Part shown: positions 19,333-28,961 of the stretch, one piece after another
Layout: every line of letters begins with the position of its first letter
Position numbering within the stretch: position 1 is the stretch's first letter
Assembly (NCBI GenBank): GCA_947489605.1
Contig: CANLEG010000004.1
Span: 1 to 45,544, forward strand
Source: Actinomycetota bacterium
GTDB taxonomy: Bacteria > Actinomycetota > Actinomycetes > Nanopelagicales > Nanopelagicaceae
Length of the DNA: 45,544 bases
Direction: 5' to 3'
Notes under the pieces: generated by a model
Seen by the model: the letters and a program-made list of their open reading frames with translations, nothing else
The model's database searches: none
What the model was told of the DNA's origin: nothing
Position numbers and translations under genes: made by a program

Positions 19333-20565
19333 TTAGTACGGAATACCATTACAAACATTACATAAATCAGCAACTGGAAACGTTTCCTCTAAGTTGCTGG
19401 AGATAAAAGTAAATTCTTTTTTATCGTAATCAATAGAATCTGATGCAGTTTTACAAAAGTCACAAACAAGAGCCCAGTAGTGCATATCCTTTCCGTATCT
19501 CTTGAAATGTTTCCTATAGGAATGGAGCGCAATAGTTCCACATTTTGGACAAGGGATATTGCTCAGCCCTTGGAGAAACCAGCTATCCTCACTAAATCTA
19601 ATTTTCATTTTCCGCAGATCTTGAATTTCAGGCTTGAAACCTTCATCTCTATGAACTAATTCAATTAGCGAATTGAATCCTCCAAGATTTCCCTTACTAT
19701 CAAATTCATCGAAAACTTCAACTACTTCAGCAGTTGGTGCAAGAGCCTGTGCGGTTTTGTACGCCTGAATTATGGCCGAGATATCAGGTGTTTTGAGTTG
19801 AGGTTCCGCCTTTTCCAATATTTCCCTTGCGAACACAATTTGTCTTTCATCCATTGAAGCAATAGCTGCGGCGATGAAGGCATTTGCTGCATAAATATCG
19901 AGTTTGAGGTCAATTGATTCGTGGCCATAAGCTAAAGCTTTTTCTATTTCAGAGAAATCTCCAGTTGACTTGAATTTCAAAGTATGTGCTCGCACCAATG
20001 CATTGAGCGAAAACGTGCGACCTGAATCTGCCTGAAATTTGAGAGCAATATCTGCAGCTGCAATAGCTTTGTCGAACTCCCCTAGATCACAATAGGCTCC
20101 ACATAAAACTGTTAATGAATAGTAATTTAGCCTGGTCTTATCTAATATCTGCTTGCATATAATTATTGAGATATCAGGGCGAGCAATTTCACGGAGGTAT
20201 TTGCCAATCTTATTTCTATTGGCTGGTATAGGTTCAAGTGCCAATAAAGAGATTTCTCTGGCAGCATGCACAACTGAATCAATTGAGTTAAATCTGTGTG
20301 GCTTTTGGCCCAAGAAATCCAACAGTTTGTTCAGCCCTACCTGATATTGTTCAAGATTTCCTTGTGATAGCTGTGTTAGAAATTCCCCTGTTCCAACAAT
20401 TGAAGATAAATAGTTCTGTACAATTTTCTTAAGGGAATCTTCTTCTGGCAGACTTCCCTTCTGAATAGTTTGAAAAATCTTAATTGAAATCTCTTCTAGC
20501 GCTTTCCAATCATTTACTGAACGGGCATTCTCGCTTTGGTCCAGAAGGGTTGGGATTGTTTCCAC
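19333..20565 (-). CDS. TPR-like protein with C-terminal zinc-ribbon-like cysteines
   Basis: Helical repeats; CPKCG…CDFCKT…CNVCNG. Confidence 0.6.
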   Translation of the reverse strand: METIPTLLDQSENARSVNDWKALEEISIKIFQTIQKGSLPEEDSLKKIVQNYLSSIVGTGEFLTQLSQGNLEQYQVGLNKLLDFLGQKPHRFNSIDSVVHAAREISLLALEPIPANRNKIGKYLREIARPDISIIICKQILDKTRLNYYSLTVLCGAYCDLGEFDKAIAAADIALKFQADSGRTFSLNALVRAHTLKFKSTGDFSEIEKALAYGHESIDLKLDIYAANAFIAAAIASMDERQIVFAREILEKAEPQLKTPDISAIIQAYKTAQALAPTAEVVEVFDEFDSKGNLGGFNSLIELVHRDEGFKPEIQDLRKMKIRFSEDSWFLQGLSNIPCPKCGTIALHSYRKHFKRYGKDMHYWALVCDFCKTASDSIDYDKKEFTFISSNLEETFPVADLCNVCNGIPY

Positions 20566-20660
20566 TATTGAATTATTGAGTATCTAATTGAGGAGCGCAA
20601 TGCTTTCGAAGCACGAGGAAGGATGAGTTCAATGTCAGCACCCATCCATAAACTTCAAGC

Positions 20661-20897
20661 ATGGACTTTTCTCTAGAGAGAATTCGCACCCTCGAACCCG
20701 ATAGCGATGACGAGCGCTACCTGCTCGAAATCTCTTGGCTCTATCACCGCATAGTTCTAACTGGCTCTCAAATACCCGTTATCGATCTTGCCTACGAATT
20801 AGTTTTACCTGAAGACTTCATCGGTGAATGCGTCAGCACCGCAATGGAACTTGGCCTTCTAACTAATCCAAAGCGTGGAACATCTGGGCGAGAATAA
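20661..20897 (+). CDS. small hypothetical protein
   Basis: 78-aa ORF. Confidence 0.4.
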   Translation: MDFSLERIRTLEPDSDDERYLLEISWLYHRIVLTGSQIPVIDLAYELVLPEDFIGECVSTAMELGLLTNPKRGTSGRE

Positions 20898-21289
20898 TTT
20901 GAGGGTATATCTGAATAAGGAAAGACTAAATTTGGGCGTGCAGCAAAGTGCTTAATACTGCTCTTTCTTTCTAAGAAATTCTTTAGTGCATATAGATTCT
21001 GCGTAACTTGGGTAATCGGATCTATTTCACGAGAACCTTTGGCATCTTTTTGCTTGAAAGTTGAGTCAGTGTTTGGCGTAACCTCTCCACCTTTCACTTC
21101 AAGAACAGCGATCCCTACTTCCGGAATGGCAACTATGAAGTCAATTTCAAATCTTTTACCTGGTTCTAAAATCACTAAATTGCATATAACTGCCGCATCA
21201 ACTGGAAGTTGTTTAAGCAGCTCGGCCCAAACCACCCTCTCAGAGGGGTCAGCGAAGATTGGTTCTTTCGGGAAAGATAGGGCTGGCAT
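20898..21289 (-). pseudogene. truncated NERD-domain (nuclease-related) protein
   Basis: FEIDFIVAIPEVGIAVLEVKGG NERD core; C-terminal part of the ORF runs antisense through 20661-20897. Confidence 0.55.
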
Positions 21290-21377
21290 AGGAGAATTCT
21301 CTTGAACTTTGCGCTTATCGGCAATGAGTACACGATTTTAGGTGCGGATGTCGGTCGATTAAGGTTAAATTCTCGTC

Positions 21378-22574
21378 ATGAGCAATGGTGAAAATATCGA
21401 AATCTTTGAAGATCGCGTGGTTCTCAATAATTTCGAAATAAGGGACTCAGCTCTTGCTGAATATCTAGCGACCGTCGAAGATCCTGAATCTGAAATTAGA
21501 GATTTGATTGATATATCAATGACAATGAGGTCACGATTCAATACGGACCTCGAAACTCAAAATATTAAAGCATCTGCCGATGCAGTAATCGAAAAAATTG
21601 AAACGACCTACAAGGAATTCATAAAGGAACTTGAGGAAGAAGCCAAGAAATTAGTTGACCCAAAGGATGGCCCTGTTGTTAAAGCCTTAGAAAAAGCGGC
21701 TGAGGGAACTTTCACGAAACTTTTGAATCCAGAATTTGATCCCGAGGCACCAAGCCCTATATCCCGGTTAAAGTCAGCACTAAGTGAAGAGATTGATGAG
21801 TTTAAGGAAGACATAGAAGAGACCCTTAGAGAAATCAAAACTAAACTGGGAATTGGGGCCAAAACTAGAAAAACTGCGGCCGATGGAAATGACTTCGAAG
21901 CAAGCGTTGATTCTGTAATCCAAGATCTTGCAAAGATTTATGGGGATACTGCAATCTCGATAGGCGCCCAGCCAGGAATAGCAGGATCTAAAAAAGGTGA
22001 CACGCTTGTAACTCTAAATTATGACGATACCCAAAGCCAGCGCTGTGAGATTGTTTGGGAATCCAAAACAGAAGCAAGGTTTAAGGGAGACTCAAAAACC
22101 AAATCTCCTAAAGTAATTGATGATCAAGTAAAGATTGAATTAAACAAAGCAATTAGTACGCAGAGTGCCAATGCGGGAATTCTTGTTTTGGATTCTGCTG
22201 GTTTAGACATGGATGCCCAACCAGTGTGGCGTGAATATGAAGGCAATAAGTTGCTTGTAGTTGTTGATCCGAATGTTGTTGATGAAGATTTGATTCGACT
22301 TGCTTACCTTTGGGGCCGCTGGAAAGCGCGTTCCTCAATTGGAAAACTTGAATCAACAATAGATTCCGATGGTATTAGAGACACGATTGAAACCTTAAGG
22401 TTACGACTCAAAGAACTGCGTAAAGTAAAGCTTCACCATACGGCTTCAATCGATGCGATTAATTCAGCAGATTTACTTCTCAAATCATTCCGAAAAGATG
22501 CAAAAACCATGATGGAAGATTTAGCAGGAATGGTTAACATTAAAATTGAAGACGATCCAGATGGGGATGATTAA
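21378..22574 (+). CDS. coiled-coil protein with PD-(D/E)xK-like nuclease motif
   Basis: GSKKGDTLVTL…CEIVWESKTEARF; long acidic coiled coil N-terminal. Confidence 0.5.
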   Translation: MSNGENIEIFEDRVVLNNFEIRDSALAEYLATVEDPESEIRDLIDISMTMRSRFNTDLETQNIKASADAVIEKIETTYKEFIKELEEEAKKLVDPKDGPVVKALEKAAEGTFTKLLNPEFDPEAPSPISRLKSALSEEIDEFKEDIEETLREIKTKLGIGAKTRKTAADGNDFEASVDSVIQDLAKIYGDTAISIGAQPGIAGSKKGDTLVTLNYDDTQSQRCEIVWESKTEARFKGDSKTKSPKVIDDQVKIELNKAISTQSANAGILVLDSAGLDMDAQPVWREYEGNKLLVVVDPNVVDEDLIRLAYLWGRWKARSSIGKLESTIDSDGIRDTIETLRLRLKELRKVKLHHTASIDAINSADLLLKSFRKDAKTMMEDLAGMVNIKIEDDPDGDD

Positions 22575-22646
22575 TCCTTAACTTCTTAATTTACTGCCTC
22601 GTGCAAATCTTTTAAGTGTATGAAAATCATACAGTTTAGAAAATTT

Positions 22647-23873
22647 TTACCGCGTCATTGAAACAATTTTTATATTTCCACCAACGCTTGGCAAATACTC
22701 AACAAGAAATGAGCCCAAACTTTCCATTTCGACAAAAGATCGGGCGACAAATTCGAGTTTTGATATTGATAGTTGACCTACTTTTTCTCTCATTTTTGCA
22801 ATTCGATTTTTTTCAATTTCAAAGAGTTTTTCTCCAAATTCTGCCCTCTTTTTATCTGAAATATTCTGCAGTAATTCGTCCTTATAGGCTCCATCAATTC
22901 CGCGTAAGAACATTTCTACCTGCTCATTTTGTGCCAAATCTTCATACCAAACAAATTCTGGCGTAGTTACTTTCGCTAAAGTTGCCCGTGGACTATTCGC
23001 AGCGTGAGGTCGCAATTCTATTTTTATGGCACTTGGAATCCACTCATCTTCTCCATACCCAACGAAAAGCAATCTTGCGAGCTTTTCCGCATCTGGGTGA
23101 TTGAATAAATATGGAACAAGAAGTTCCATTATAAGTGCGTGCCAATCAATATTTTCGTCAAATTCAAAATTAAAAACATCTTCAAAGCTAGTTCTTACAT
23201 GATTTCCGTAAATTGCCACCATCTCTACTGGGTTTTCAATTTCACTTCGACTTTGCGCCCATTCTTCAAGAAATTTTAACTTTCGTAAGGGTTCACTGTC
23301 CTCGGTTTCATCGCTAAGAAGGGCATGTTTAACGTATTGAGGGAGTTCATTGCCATAAACATTTATTGGTTCCAAACCTCGCCATAAGTTGATCATTTCA
23401 ATTATATAGAGAGAAATATTCTCTGAATTTCGCTCTAGTTCATCTTTAAAATTCATAAGAATGGGCCGAATCCTTGTAGGTAATGTGTCCTCAAATGTTT
23501 CCAGGTTAGGTAGACCTGCATTTTTATAAAATTCAAGAAAATTTAATGCGTAATCTCCCATACGTGGGAATGGTTCCCCTAGGGTCTTGCCCCACTTATT
23601 CAAGATTGCATTAATTGGAATCAGATTAATTGTTGCTAACCCTGCAGTTGCGACGGCAATTTTATGTCCTGGAATTTCAATTATTTTCTCAGCTGTATCG
23701 GTCCATAGAGTTTGATTGATTCCTTGATTGTCTGGTTCGGTAATCGACACACTTTCATCTGCAGCGAGCGCAAATCCAGTAGTATTCCAAACCATAAATA
23801 TTGCTGTCATGGCAAAATCATTCACGAGATTGTTTGTTTTGTCACTCCCCTCTGCTATCTTTTCCTGGGTCAA
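22647..23873 (-). CDS. proteasome-beta/HslV-like Ntn hydrolase with long C-terminal extension
   Basis: MTAIFMVWNTTGFALAADES…AEKIIEIPGHKIAVATAG; Thr23 as T1 places Asp39 at D17 and Lys63 as the K33 equivalent. Confidence 0.65.
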   Translation of the reverse strand: MTQEKIAEGSDKTNNLVNDFAMTAIFMVWNTTGFALAADESVSITEPDNQGINQTLWTDTAEKIIEIPGHKIAVATAGLATINLIPINAILNKWGKTLGEPFPRMGDYALNFLEFYKNAGLPNLETFEDTLPTRIRPILMNFKDELERNSENISLYIIEMINLWRGLEPINVYGNELPQYVKHALLSDETEDSEPLRKLKFLEEWAQSRSEIENPVEMVAIYGNHVRTSFEDVFNFEFDENIDWHALIMELLVPYLFNHPDAEKLARLLFVGYGEDEWIPSAIKIELRPHAANSPRATLAKVTTPEFVWYEDLAQNEQVEMFLRGIDGAYKDELLQNISDKKRAEFGEKLFEIEKNRIAKMREKVGQLSISKLEFVARSFVEMESLGSFLVEYLPSVGGNIKIVSMTR

Positions 23874-23939
23874 GAAATCAAGCGTTAAGCCCTTCGGCTA
23901 GCTTGATACCAACCGCGCTAACCGCGCACGGTGGTTCCG

Positions 23940-24191
23940 ATGGAAGACCTGCTGGCGTTGAAACTCACCGTCAGAAGAGCGGATCTTCTGTTTATGGGGT
24001 CCATTAAGGGCTGGTTTGTTATGAGCGAAATAAATAGTGGGGCTGAACCAAAAAAATTCTTCTTCCCGATTCCAGAAGGATTTTCCAGTTTCACCAAGGA
24101 GCAAAGGGCGGAATACGCGAATGCTCTGTTCGAATTCATGCTTGCTAAGCACATCAAGCCTGAGAATGGTGATGTCAGTGGGGACAATTAG
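23940..24191 (+). CDS. small hypothetical protein (MEDLLALK…)
   Basis: 83-aa ORF preceded by two hairpins. Confidence 0.4.
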   Translation: MEDLLALKLTVRRADLLFMGSIKGWFVMSEINSGAEPKKFFFPIPEGFSSFTKEQRAEYANALFEFMLAKHIKPENGDVSGDN

Positions 24192-24221
24192 GTTGAGCAG
24201 TCCTAGGGAATTGGGGGCACG

Positions 24222-25070
24222 GTGGAAGAGAACAGATTTATTGATGATGGCGAAGGCATGGTTTGGCTTGAGAAGAAAGAATCAAAGTTCAAGTTGGTCG
24301 TGCGCAAATTTCTAATTCCATTTAAGTTCTTTAATCGTGGTGCAAAAAGATTTGCTGGCGCGATTGCGATAGTTGCATTGTTGCTGGGTGGTGGTGGTGT
24401 GTATCTAGGTATTGGGCCATATTTGAATTACAACAACACTGATCCTGAAGATGATGGCTATGTTCAACCAAGAGGGCTGCAAAATTTGGTTTCTCGAGTC
24501 CTTGAATCAACAGTCACGATTACTTGTGATGCAGATGAGGATTTTTTTACACAAGGCAGTGGTTGGGCGATTGATTTACCGATTAAAGATAAGAAAAAGT
24601 ATTTATCGGTGATCATTACAAATCATCATGTTATTGAGGATTGCATTGGCAACAAAGGTGAGTTGAGAGTTAAAACTTACTTTGGCAATGATTATGTCGC
24701 TGATGTTGATCGTTGGGATAAGAAGAATGACTTAGCTGTTGTGATGACCGAAGCAAAGGTAGAGCCGTTGTCGCTTTCCCAAGCAATTCCATATCCAGGT
24801 TATTGGGTTATGGCTGCGGGAACCGCGGATGGATACGAAGGATCTATCTCATTCGGAAATGTTTTAAATGGCACCGATACTGAGGTTTTGATAACAGCCC
24901 CTGTGTCTCATGGCAATAGTGGCGGGCCACTTGTTGATAACGAGGGAAATGTAATTGGAACTAATACTTGGAACCAAGAAGGTGAGCAATACAACGGGGC
25001 ATATTCGTTGGATGCGATGTGTAAGAAGATTATGAAATGCAAAGGCAAGTTTTATTGGTCACGTGATTAA
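24222..25070 (+). CDS. membrane-anchored trypsin-like serine protease (S1C-like)
   Basis: TM near N-terminus; ITNHHVIEDC (His), KKNDLAVV (Asp), SHGNSGGPLV (Ser); GTG start. Confidence 0.85.
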   Translation: MEENRFIDDGEGMVWLEKKESKFKLVVRKFLIPFKFFNRGAKRFAGAIAIVALLLGGGGVYLGIGPYLNYNNTDPEDDGYVQPRGLQNLVSRVLESTVTITCDADEDFFTQGSGWAIDLPIKDKKKYLSVIITNHHVIEDCIGNKGELRVKTYFGNDYVADVDRWDKKNDLAVVMTEAKVEPLSLSQAIPYPGYWVMAAGTADGYEGSISFGNVLNGTDTEVLITAPVSHGNSGGPLVDNEGNVIGTNTWNQEGEQYNGAYSLDAMCKKIMKCKGKFYWSRD

Positions 25071-25098
25071 TGAGTAACTACGGAAAGAAAGAGGTTGG

Positions 25099-26025
25099 AT
25101 GAAGAACGAGGATGAGAAGTTAGAGGCCGAGCTTTGGGAGACGGCTTCCAATTGTGATGGTGAAGAGAAAGTTGATGCGTTAATTCAGTTGAGTTATCGC
25201 TCGTTTAATCGCGGGGATCATGCGGAATCTTTGGCGCTATGTGAGACTGCGCGGGATTTGTATGAAGCACTTGGTGCGGGTGCAAATACTTCAACGTTGG
25301 CACATATCTATACCGGTATTGGGTATTCGCTAAATAGATTGCGTCGTCACACCGATGCTGCTGCGGCTTTGGATCGTGCGGTTGTTTTGTATCGCGAGAT
25401 TGGATCGACGGAGGCTGTTGTGCAACTGCGATGCGAAGGTGATTCTTGGTATGACGCGAAGGAATATGAGAAGGCGCATGGCGCTTATGTTGCGGCGATT
25501 AATGAGGCGAATCCAGATGTTGCCGATCGCGAGGTTGCAATTAATTATGCGAATGCGGGAAGTGCGTTAATAAAGTTAAAGCGTTGGAGTGAGGCTTTGA
25601 CTAATTTCTTAGCGGCGAGGGCGATTTATAAGACGTTGAAGATGCCGGGTGAGATTGTGCACTGCGATGAAGAGATTGCGCTCTGTTATTACTGGCTGGG
25701 CAATGGCATGGAAGCTTTGCATCATGCCCAACTTGCAATGGATTTTGCAGACACCGCTGAAGATGATTTCCATAAGATGTGGGCGGTTGCTCGGATGGGA
25801 TTAGCGAAGAAGGTTTTGGAAGAGTATGACGAGGCGTTGGAATTATTTGCCGATGCGAAGTCGCGGATGGTTCGGGCAGAGAATCCGAATTGGCGGGCCG
25901 TAATTAAAATGGAACGGCAGGTTGCATCGATCCTTGTGATTAAGGGACGAGTTTCTGAGGCGCAAGAAATTGAGCGACGCATTGCGGCAATGGCTGAGGT
26001 TGTCTTCGATGAGGGTGAAGAATAA
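25099..26025 (+). CDS. tetratricopeptide repeat protein
   Basis: Multiple TPR-like helical repeats. Confidence 0.75.
   Translation: MKNEDEKLEAELWETASNCDGEEKVDALIQLSYRSFNRGDHAESLALCETARDLYEALGAGANTSTLAHIYTGIGYSLNRLRRHTDAAAALDRAVVLYREIGSTEAVVQLRCEGDSWYDAKEYEKAHGAYVAAINEANPDVADREVAINYANAGSALIKLKRWSEALTNFLAARAIYKTLKMPGEIVHCDEEIALCYYWLGNGMEALHHAQLAMDFADTAEDDFHKMWAVARMGLAKKVLEEYDEALELFADAKSRMVRAENPNWRAVIKMERQVASILVIKGRVSEAQEIERRIAAMAEVVFDEGEE
25964..26023 (+). repeat. direct repeat b1 (3' end of TPR gene)
   Basis: 54/60 identical to 27045-27104. Confidence 0.9.
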
Positions 26026-26028
26026 CTT

Positions 26029-26907
26029 TTACTTTCCCCGCGGATCTTTTAGATTCAAAATCCCCAATGCATCAGCATGAATGATTAGTTCTATCTGCTC
26101 CAGTGAGATTTTCGGAAGGTTTGTTCCTTCTACTATCTCATTTACTGCCCGCAGGCGCTCCATGGCGTATTTGGGAGTCGTAATTGGGAAGTCAGAACCA
26201 AATAATAATTTGTGCATAACGCCCCATTCGGTTGCCATAAGCATCGCCTCGTATGTCATCCAAGGGCGAGTGTAAATTGCAGAGACATCAGCATAAACAT
26301 TGGGATGCTTGCGAATAGTGACGACAGTTTCTCGGACCCAAGGATGACCGACATGTGCCATTACTATTTTTAGATCCGGAAAACGAATTGCTACTTCATC
26401 CGTAACGAGAGGATGCGCATACTGTAACGGCGCTTCACGAACTGGTGAGGCACCAGTGTGAAAGAGAATTGGTAGAGACAATTTTTCAGCACGAGCATAA
26501 AGGGCAAGTGCTTCACGACTTAACGGATCAAACCGCTGGTAGTTCGCACCTAACTTAATTCCCACTAGCCCCAGACCAATGGATTTGTCCATCTCCTCTT
26601 TCCAGTCATGTCTCATAGGATCAACCGACATAAAACCGATTCGATTTGAATCCAATGCGACGAAAGCGGCCGTGTCTTCATTGATTCGAGTAGCGTCACC
26701 AGGGGTTCCAACAAAACGTTCAGTATCTGGAACATGAATATTAAAGACGATAGATACATCAGCGCCAGCCATGCCTGTTTGGTAGTCCAAATAACTATTG
26801 GTGGTAGCAACAGGATCTCCTGAATGCCAACCTAGATATGTTCTCTTTTCATTCTCCGGTACAGCGTGAACGTGTGTCGGAGAATGAGTGTGAACGTCAA
26901 CAATCAT
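26029..26907 (-). CDS. amidohydrolase family protein
   Basis: IVDVHTHSPTHVH; GVKLGANYQRFDP; HTGASP; LLFGSDFPITTP. Confidence 0.88.
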   Translation of the reverse strand: MIVDVHTHSPTHVHAVPENEKRTYLGWHSGDPVATTNSYLDYQTGMAGADVSIVFNIHVPDTERFVGTPGDATRINEDTAAFVALDSNRIGFMSVDPMRHDWKEEMDKSIGLGLVGIKLGANYQRFDPLSREALALYARAEKLSLPILFHTGASPVREAPLQYAHPLVTDEVAIRFPDLKIVMAHVGHPWVRETVVTIRKHPNVYADVSAIYTRPWMTYEAMLMATEWGVMHKLLFGSDFPITTPKYAMERLRAVNEIVEGTNLPKISLEQIELIIHADALGILNLKDPRGK

Positions 26908-27044
26908 TTTGATTCACCCATTTCCTCTTCTAAAAAGATTAAAACGAAAGTTTGGTTTGCCCGAGCCTCGAAAACTACTTCCGAGTGAGGCCAAATTTAG
27001 ACACAATCTGTGAAGATATCTAGTGTTAAAAGGTTCAATCGGTT

Positions 27045-27104
27045 AAGAAATTGAGCGACGTATTGCGTCAATGGTCGAAGTTGTCTTCGATGATGGTGAA
27101 GAAT
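27045..27104 (+). repeat. direct repeat b2 (remnant TPR-gene 3' end)
   Basis: 54/60 identical to 25964-26023; encodes EIERRIASMVEVVFDDGEE in frame. Confidence 0.9.
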
Positions 27105-27110
27105 GGCGTT

Positions 27111-27611
27111 GTGAAAAAAGTTGCCATTGGGCTGGTTGTGGTTCTGCTTGGTGGTGCTTTGTTATCGGGGATTTCAGGGATAACTGGGGCTGGAGTGGAT
27201 CAGTCCGATGAATCTGAATTTGTGGTTCCTAAAGGTGAACCAATTTCAATTGATGGAGTCTTATCCGAGGATGTCTACACATTTGTCTGCGAGATTCCAA
27301 AACAACAGAAGCCAGAGCTAATTTATTTCGCTTGCGCTGATGGAAATACTGGGATTGGAAAGATTGAGTGGAGTACGTGGGAAGCAACGGGCGCCCGAGG
27401 TGTTGGTGAATATTTCGCTAATGATTGTGATCCAGATTGTGCAAACGGTGAATTTGAATTTACCAATGTGAATGTTGCAATTGATAAGGCAATTGGGGTT
27501 AAAGGCAAGGTGCATTTAACAGACCTTACTTATGAATCAGTTGATGAAGGTGGCGTTTCTGGTGAGTGGAATTTAGCCGAGTTTTATCTGGTGATGGATA
27601 AGAACAAGTAA
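27111..27611 (+). CDS. hypothetical exported/membrane-anchored protein (start 27111 GTG or 27093 ATG; track ORF starts at 27051)
   Basis: VKKVAIGLVVVLLGGALLSG TM start after the repeat b2. Confidence 0.6.
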   Translation: MKKVAIGLVVVLLGGALLSGISGITGAGVDQSDESEFVVPKGEPISIDGVLSEDVYTFVCEIPKQQKPELIYFACADGNTGIGKIEWSTWEATGARGVGEYFANDCDPDCANGEFEFTNVNVAIDKAIGVKGKVHLTDLTYESVDEGGVSGEWNLAEFYLVMDKNK

Positions 27612-27626
27612 TTAAGGTTGTAATAC

Positions 27627-28502
27627 TTAACCGGCAAAATTATTTTGCAATCGGCCTTGTGCGCCGACATCTGCTTTAAATAATGAACCTGCGAGTGGTT
27701 CGTCGCCATTTACGAAATCCTCATAACTTGCGACTGCACATGTTATAAATAGCGTTGAAAGATCGGGTCCACCGAATGCGCAGTTGGTAACGAGAGTTGC
27801 TGCAACATCGACTTGTGCAAGAAGTTCGCCACTTGGCGAGAAACTTCTAACGCAACCGCCACCCCAAAATGCGACCCAAAGATTGCCTAGTGCATCTACA
27901 CACATTCCATCGGGCGCCCCGGAATATCCACTGACATCTATCGCTTCTAGTTCGCCTTCGAGTTCAGAAGTTTCGATATTGAATTTAAAACGGCTTACTT
28001 TCTTAGTAGGCGTATCGATGTAGTAGCAAATCTTGTTATCAGGTGACCAATCCATGCCGTTTGCAATAGTTATATCTTTTAAGAAAACTTTGGAATCAAG
28101 ATTCGGCGAGATTCGCCTTAAATTTCCTTGGTGGGGTTTGGCATCATTAGCGAAAGCGCCAACCCAGTAATTGCCATTGATATCGACGTTTCCATCATTG
28201 GTTCGAACATTATCGAAGGGCATTTCAAGTGGCGTGGACTTTGTAACTTTGAGATCGTTATCTAGTTCTATAAGTTTCAATCCTGCGGCTACGACATATC
28301 CCCCAGATTCGCGCTTAGCTATTGAGGTAACGATTGAATCAAATTCTTGTGACTTCAGGTTTTTAGTTGCTGGATTCCAAACATTAATGATTTTCTTGAA
28401 GGCATCGACCCACATGATTGTTTCGTTGCGCTCATCCCAAAGTAAGCCCTCGCCAAGATCTCCCTTGGTATCTGGGATGCACTCTGAAGAAAATAGTTTC
28501 AC
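27627..28502 (-). CDS. SMP-30/gluconolactonase/LRE family protein
   Basis: GEGLLWDERNETIMWVDAF; DGNVDINGNYWVG; NGMDWSPDNKICYYIDT; PDGMCVDALGNLWVAFW. Confidence 0.92.
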   Translation of the reverse strand: MKLFSSECIPDTKGDLGEGLLWDERNETIMWVDAFKKIINVWNPATKNLKSQEFDSIVTSIAKRESGGYVVAAGLKLIELDNDLKVTKSTPLEMPFDNVRTNDGNVDINGNYWVGAFANDAKPHQGNLRRISPNLDSKVFLKDITIANGMDWSPDNKICYYIDTPTKKVSRFKFNIETSELEGELEAIDVSGYSGAPDGMCVDALGNLWVAFWGGGCVRSFSPSGELLAQVDVAATLVTNCAFGGPDLSTLFITCAVASYEDFVNGDEPLAGSLFKADVGAQGRLQNNFAG

Positions 28503-28623
28503 GGGACTCCTTACTTGGACTCGGCTTGAAGTTTAATACTTGGCCCTTGGAAATAGCTTCCATAAACAGCTTTTTGTTTTCCACATTTCGTTAGCAACAA
28601 AAAATATCAAAGTTAGCACCAGG

Positions 28624-28902
28624 TTAGTTTTCGCCTGCCCGTTTCTTTCTCGAAACAAGTGAGCACGCCGCCAGCGTTCACTCACTTGATTTCCCTGCTA
28701 ATCGCAGGGGATTTCGAGAATGGAGGATGTTATGGATCTTGGAAACGCAATCGCAGTTACTGCGATTATGGCCAACATTATGATTGCAGTCATAAGTTGG
28801 CTAATCGCTCATCGTAAGAAACGATGAGAGTAGGCAGTACCAAATCCCTCTAACGGAGGGTAGGTGGCTCGGGAAGAAATTCCCGGACCATCTGGCGAAA
28901 GC
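28624..28902 (+). ncRNA. putative structured RNA element copy 1 with embedded sORF
   Basis: Helices at 28647-28720, 28808-28828, 28846-28860, 28864-28893; closing tttcgcc (28629-28635)/ggcgaaa (28894-28900); homologous to 29846-30124. Confidence 0.7.
28732..28827 (+). CDS. 31-aa hydrophobic micropeptide (MDLGNAIAVTAIMANIMIAVISWLIAHRKKR)
   Basis: GGAGG SD; TM plus basic tail; position conserved in second copy. Confidence 0.6.
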   Translation: MDLGNAIAVTAIMANIMIAVISWLIAHRKKR

Positions 28903-28961
28903 GTATCTTAAGAAATGGCTTTGCAGTTGAATTCTTAACAAATATTGCAAACTACTTTAAG

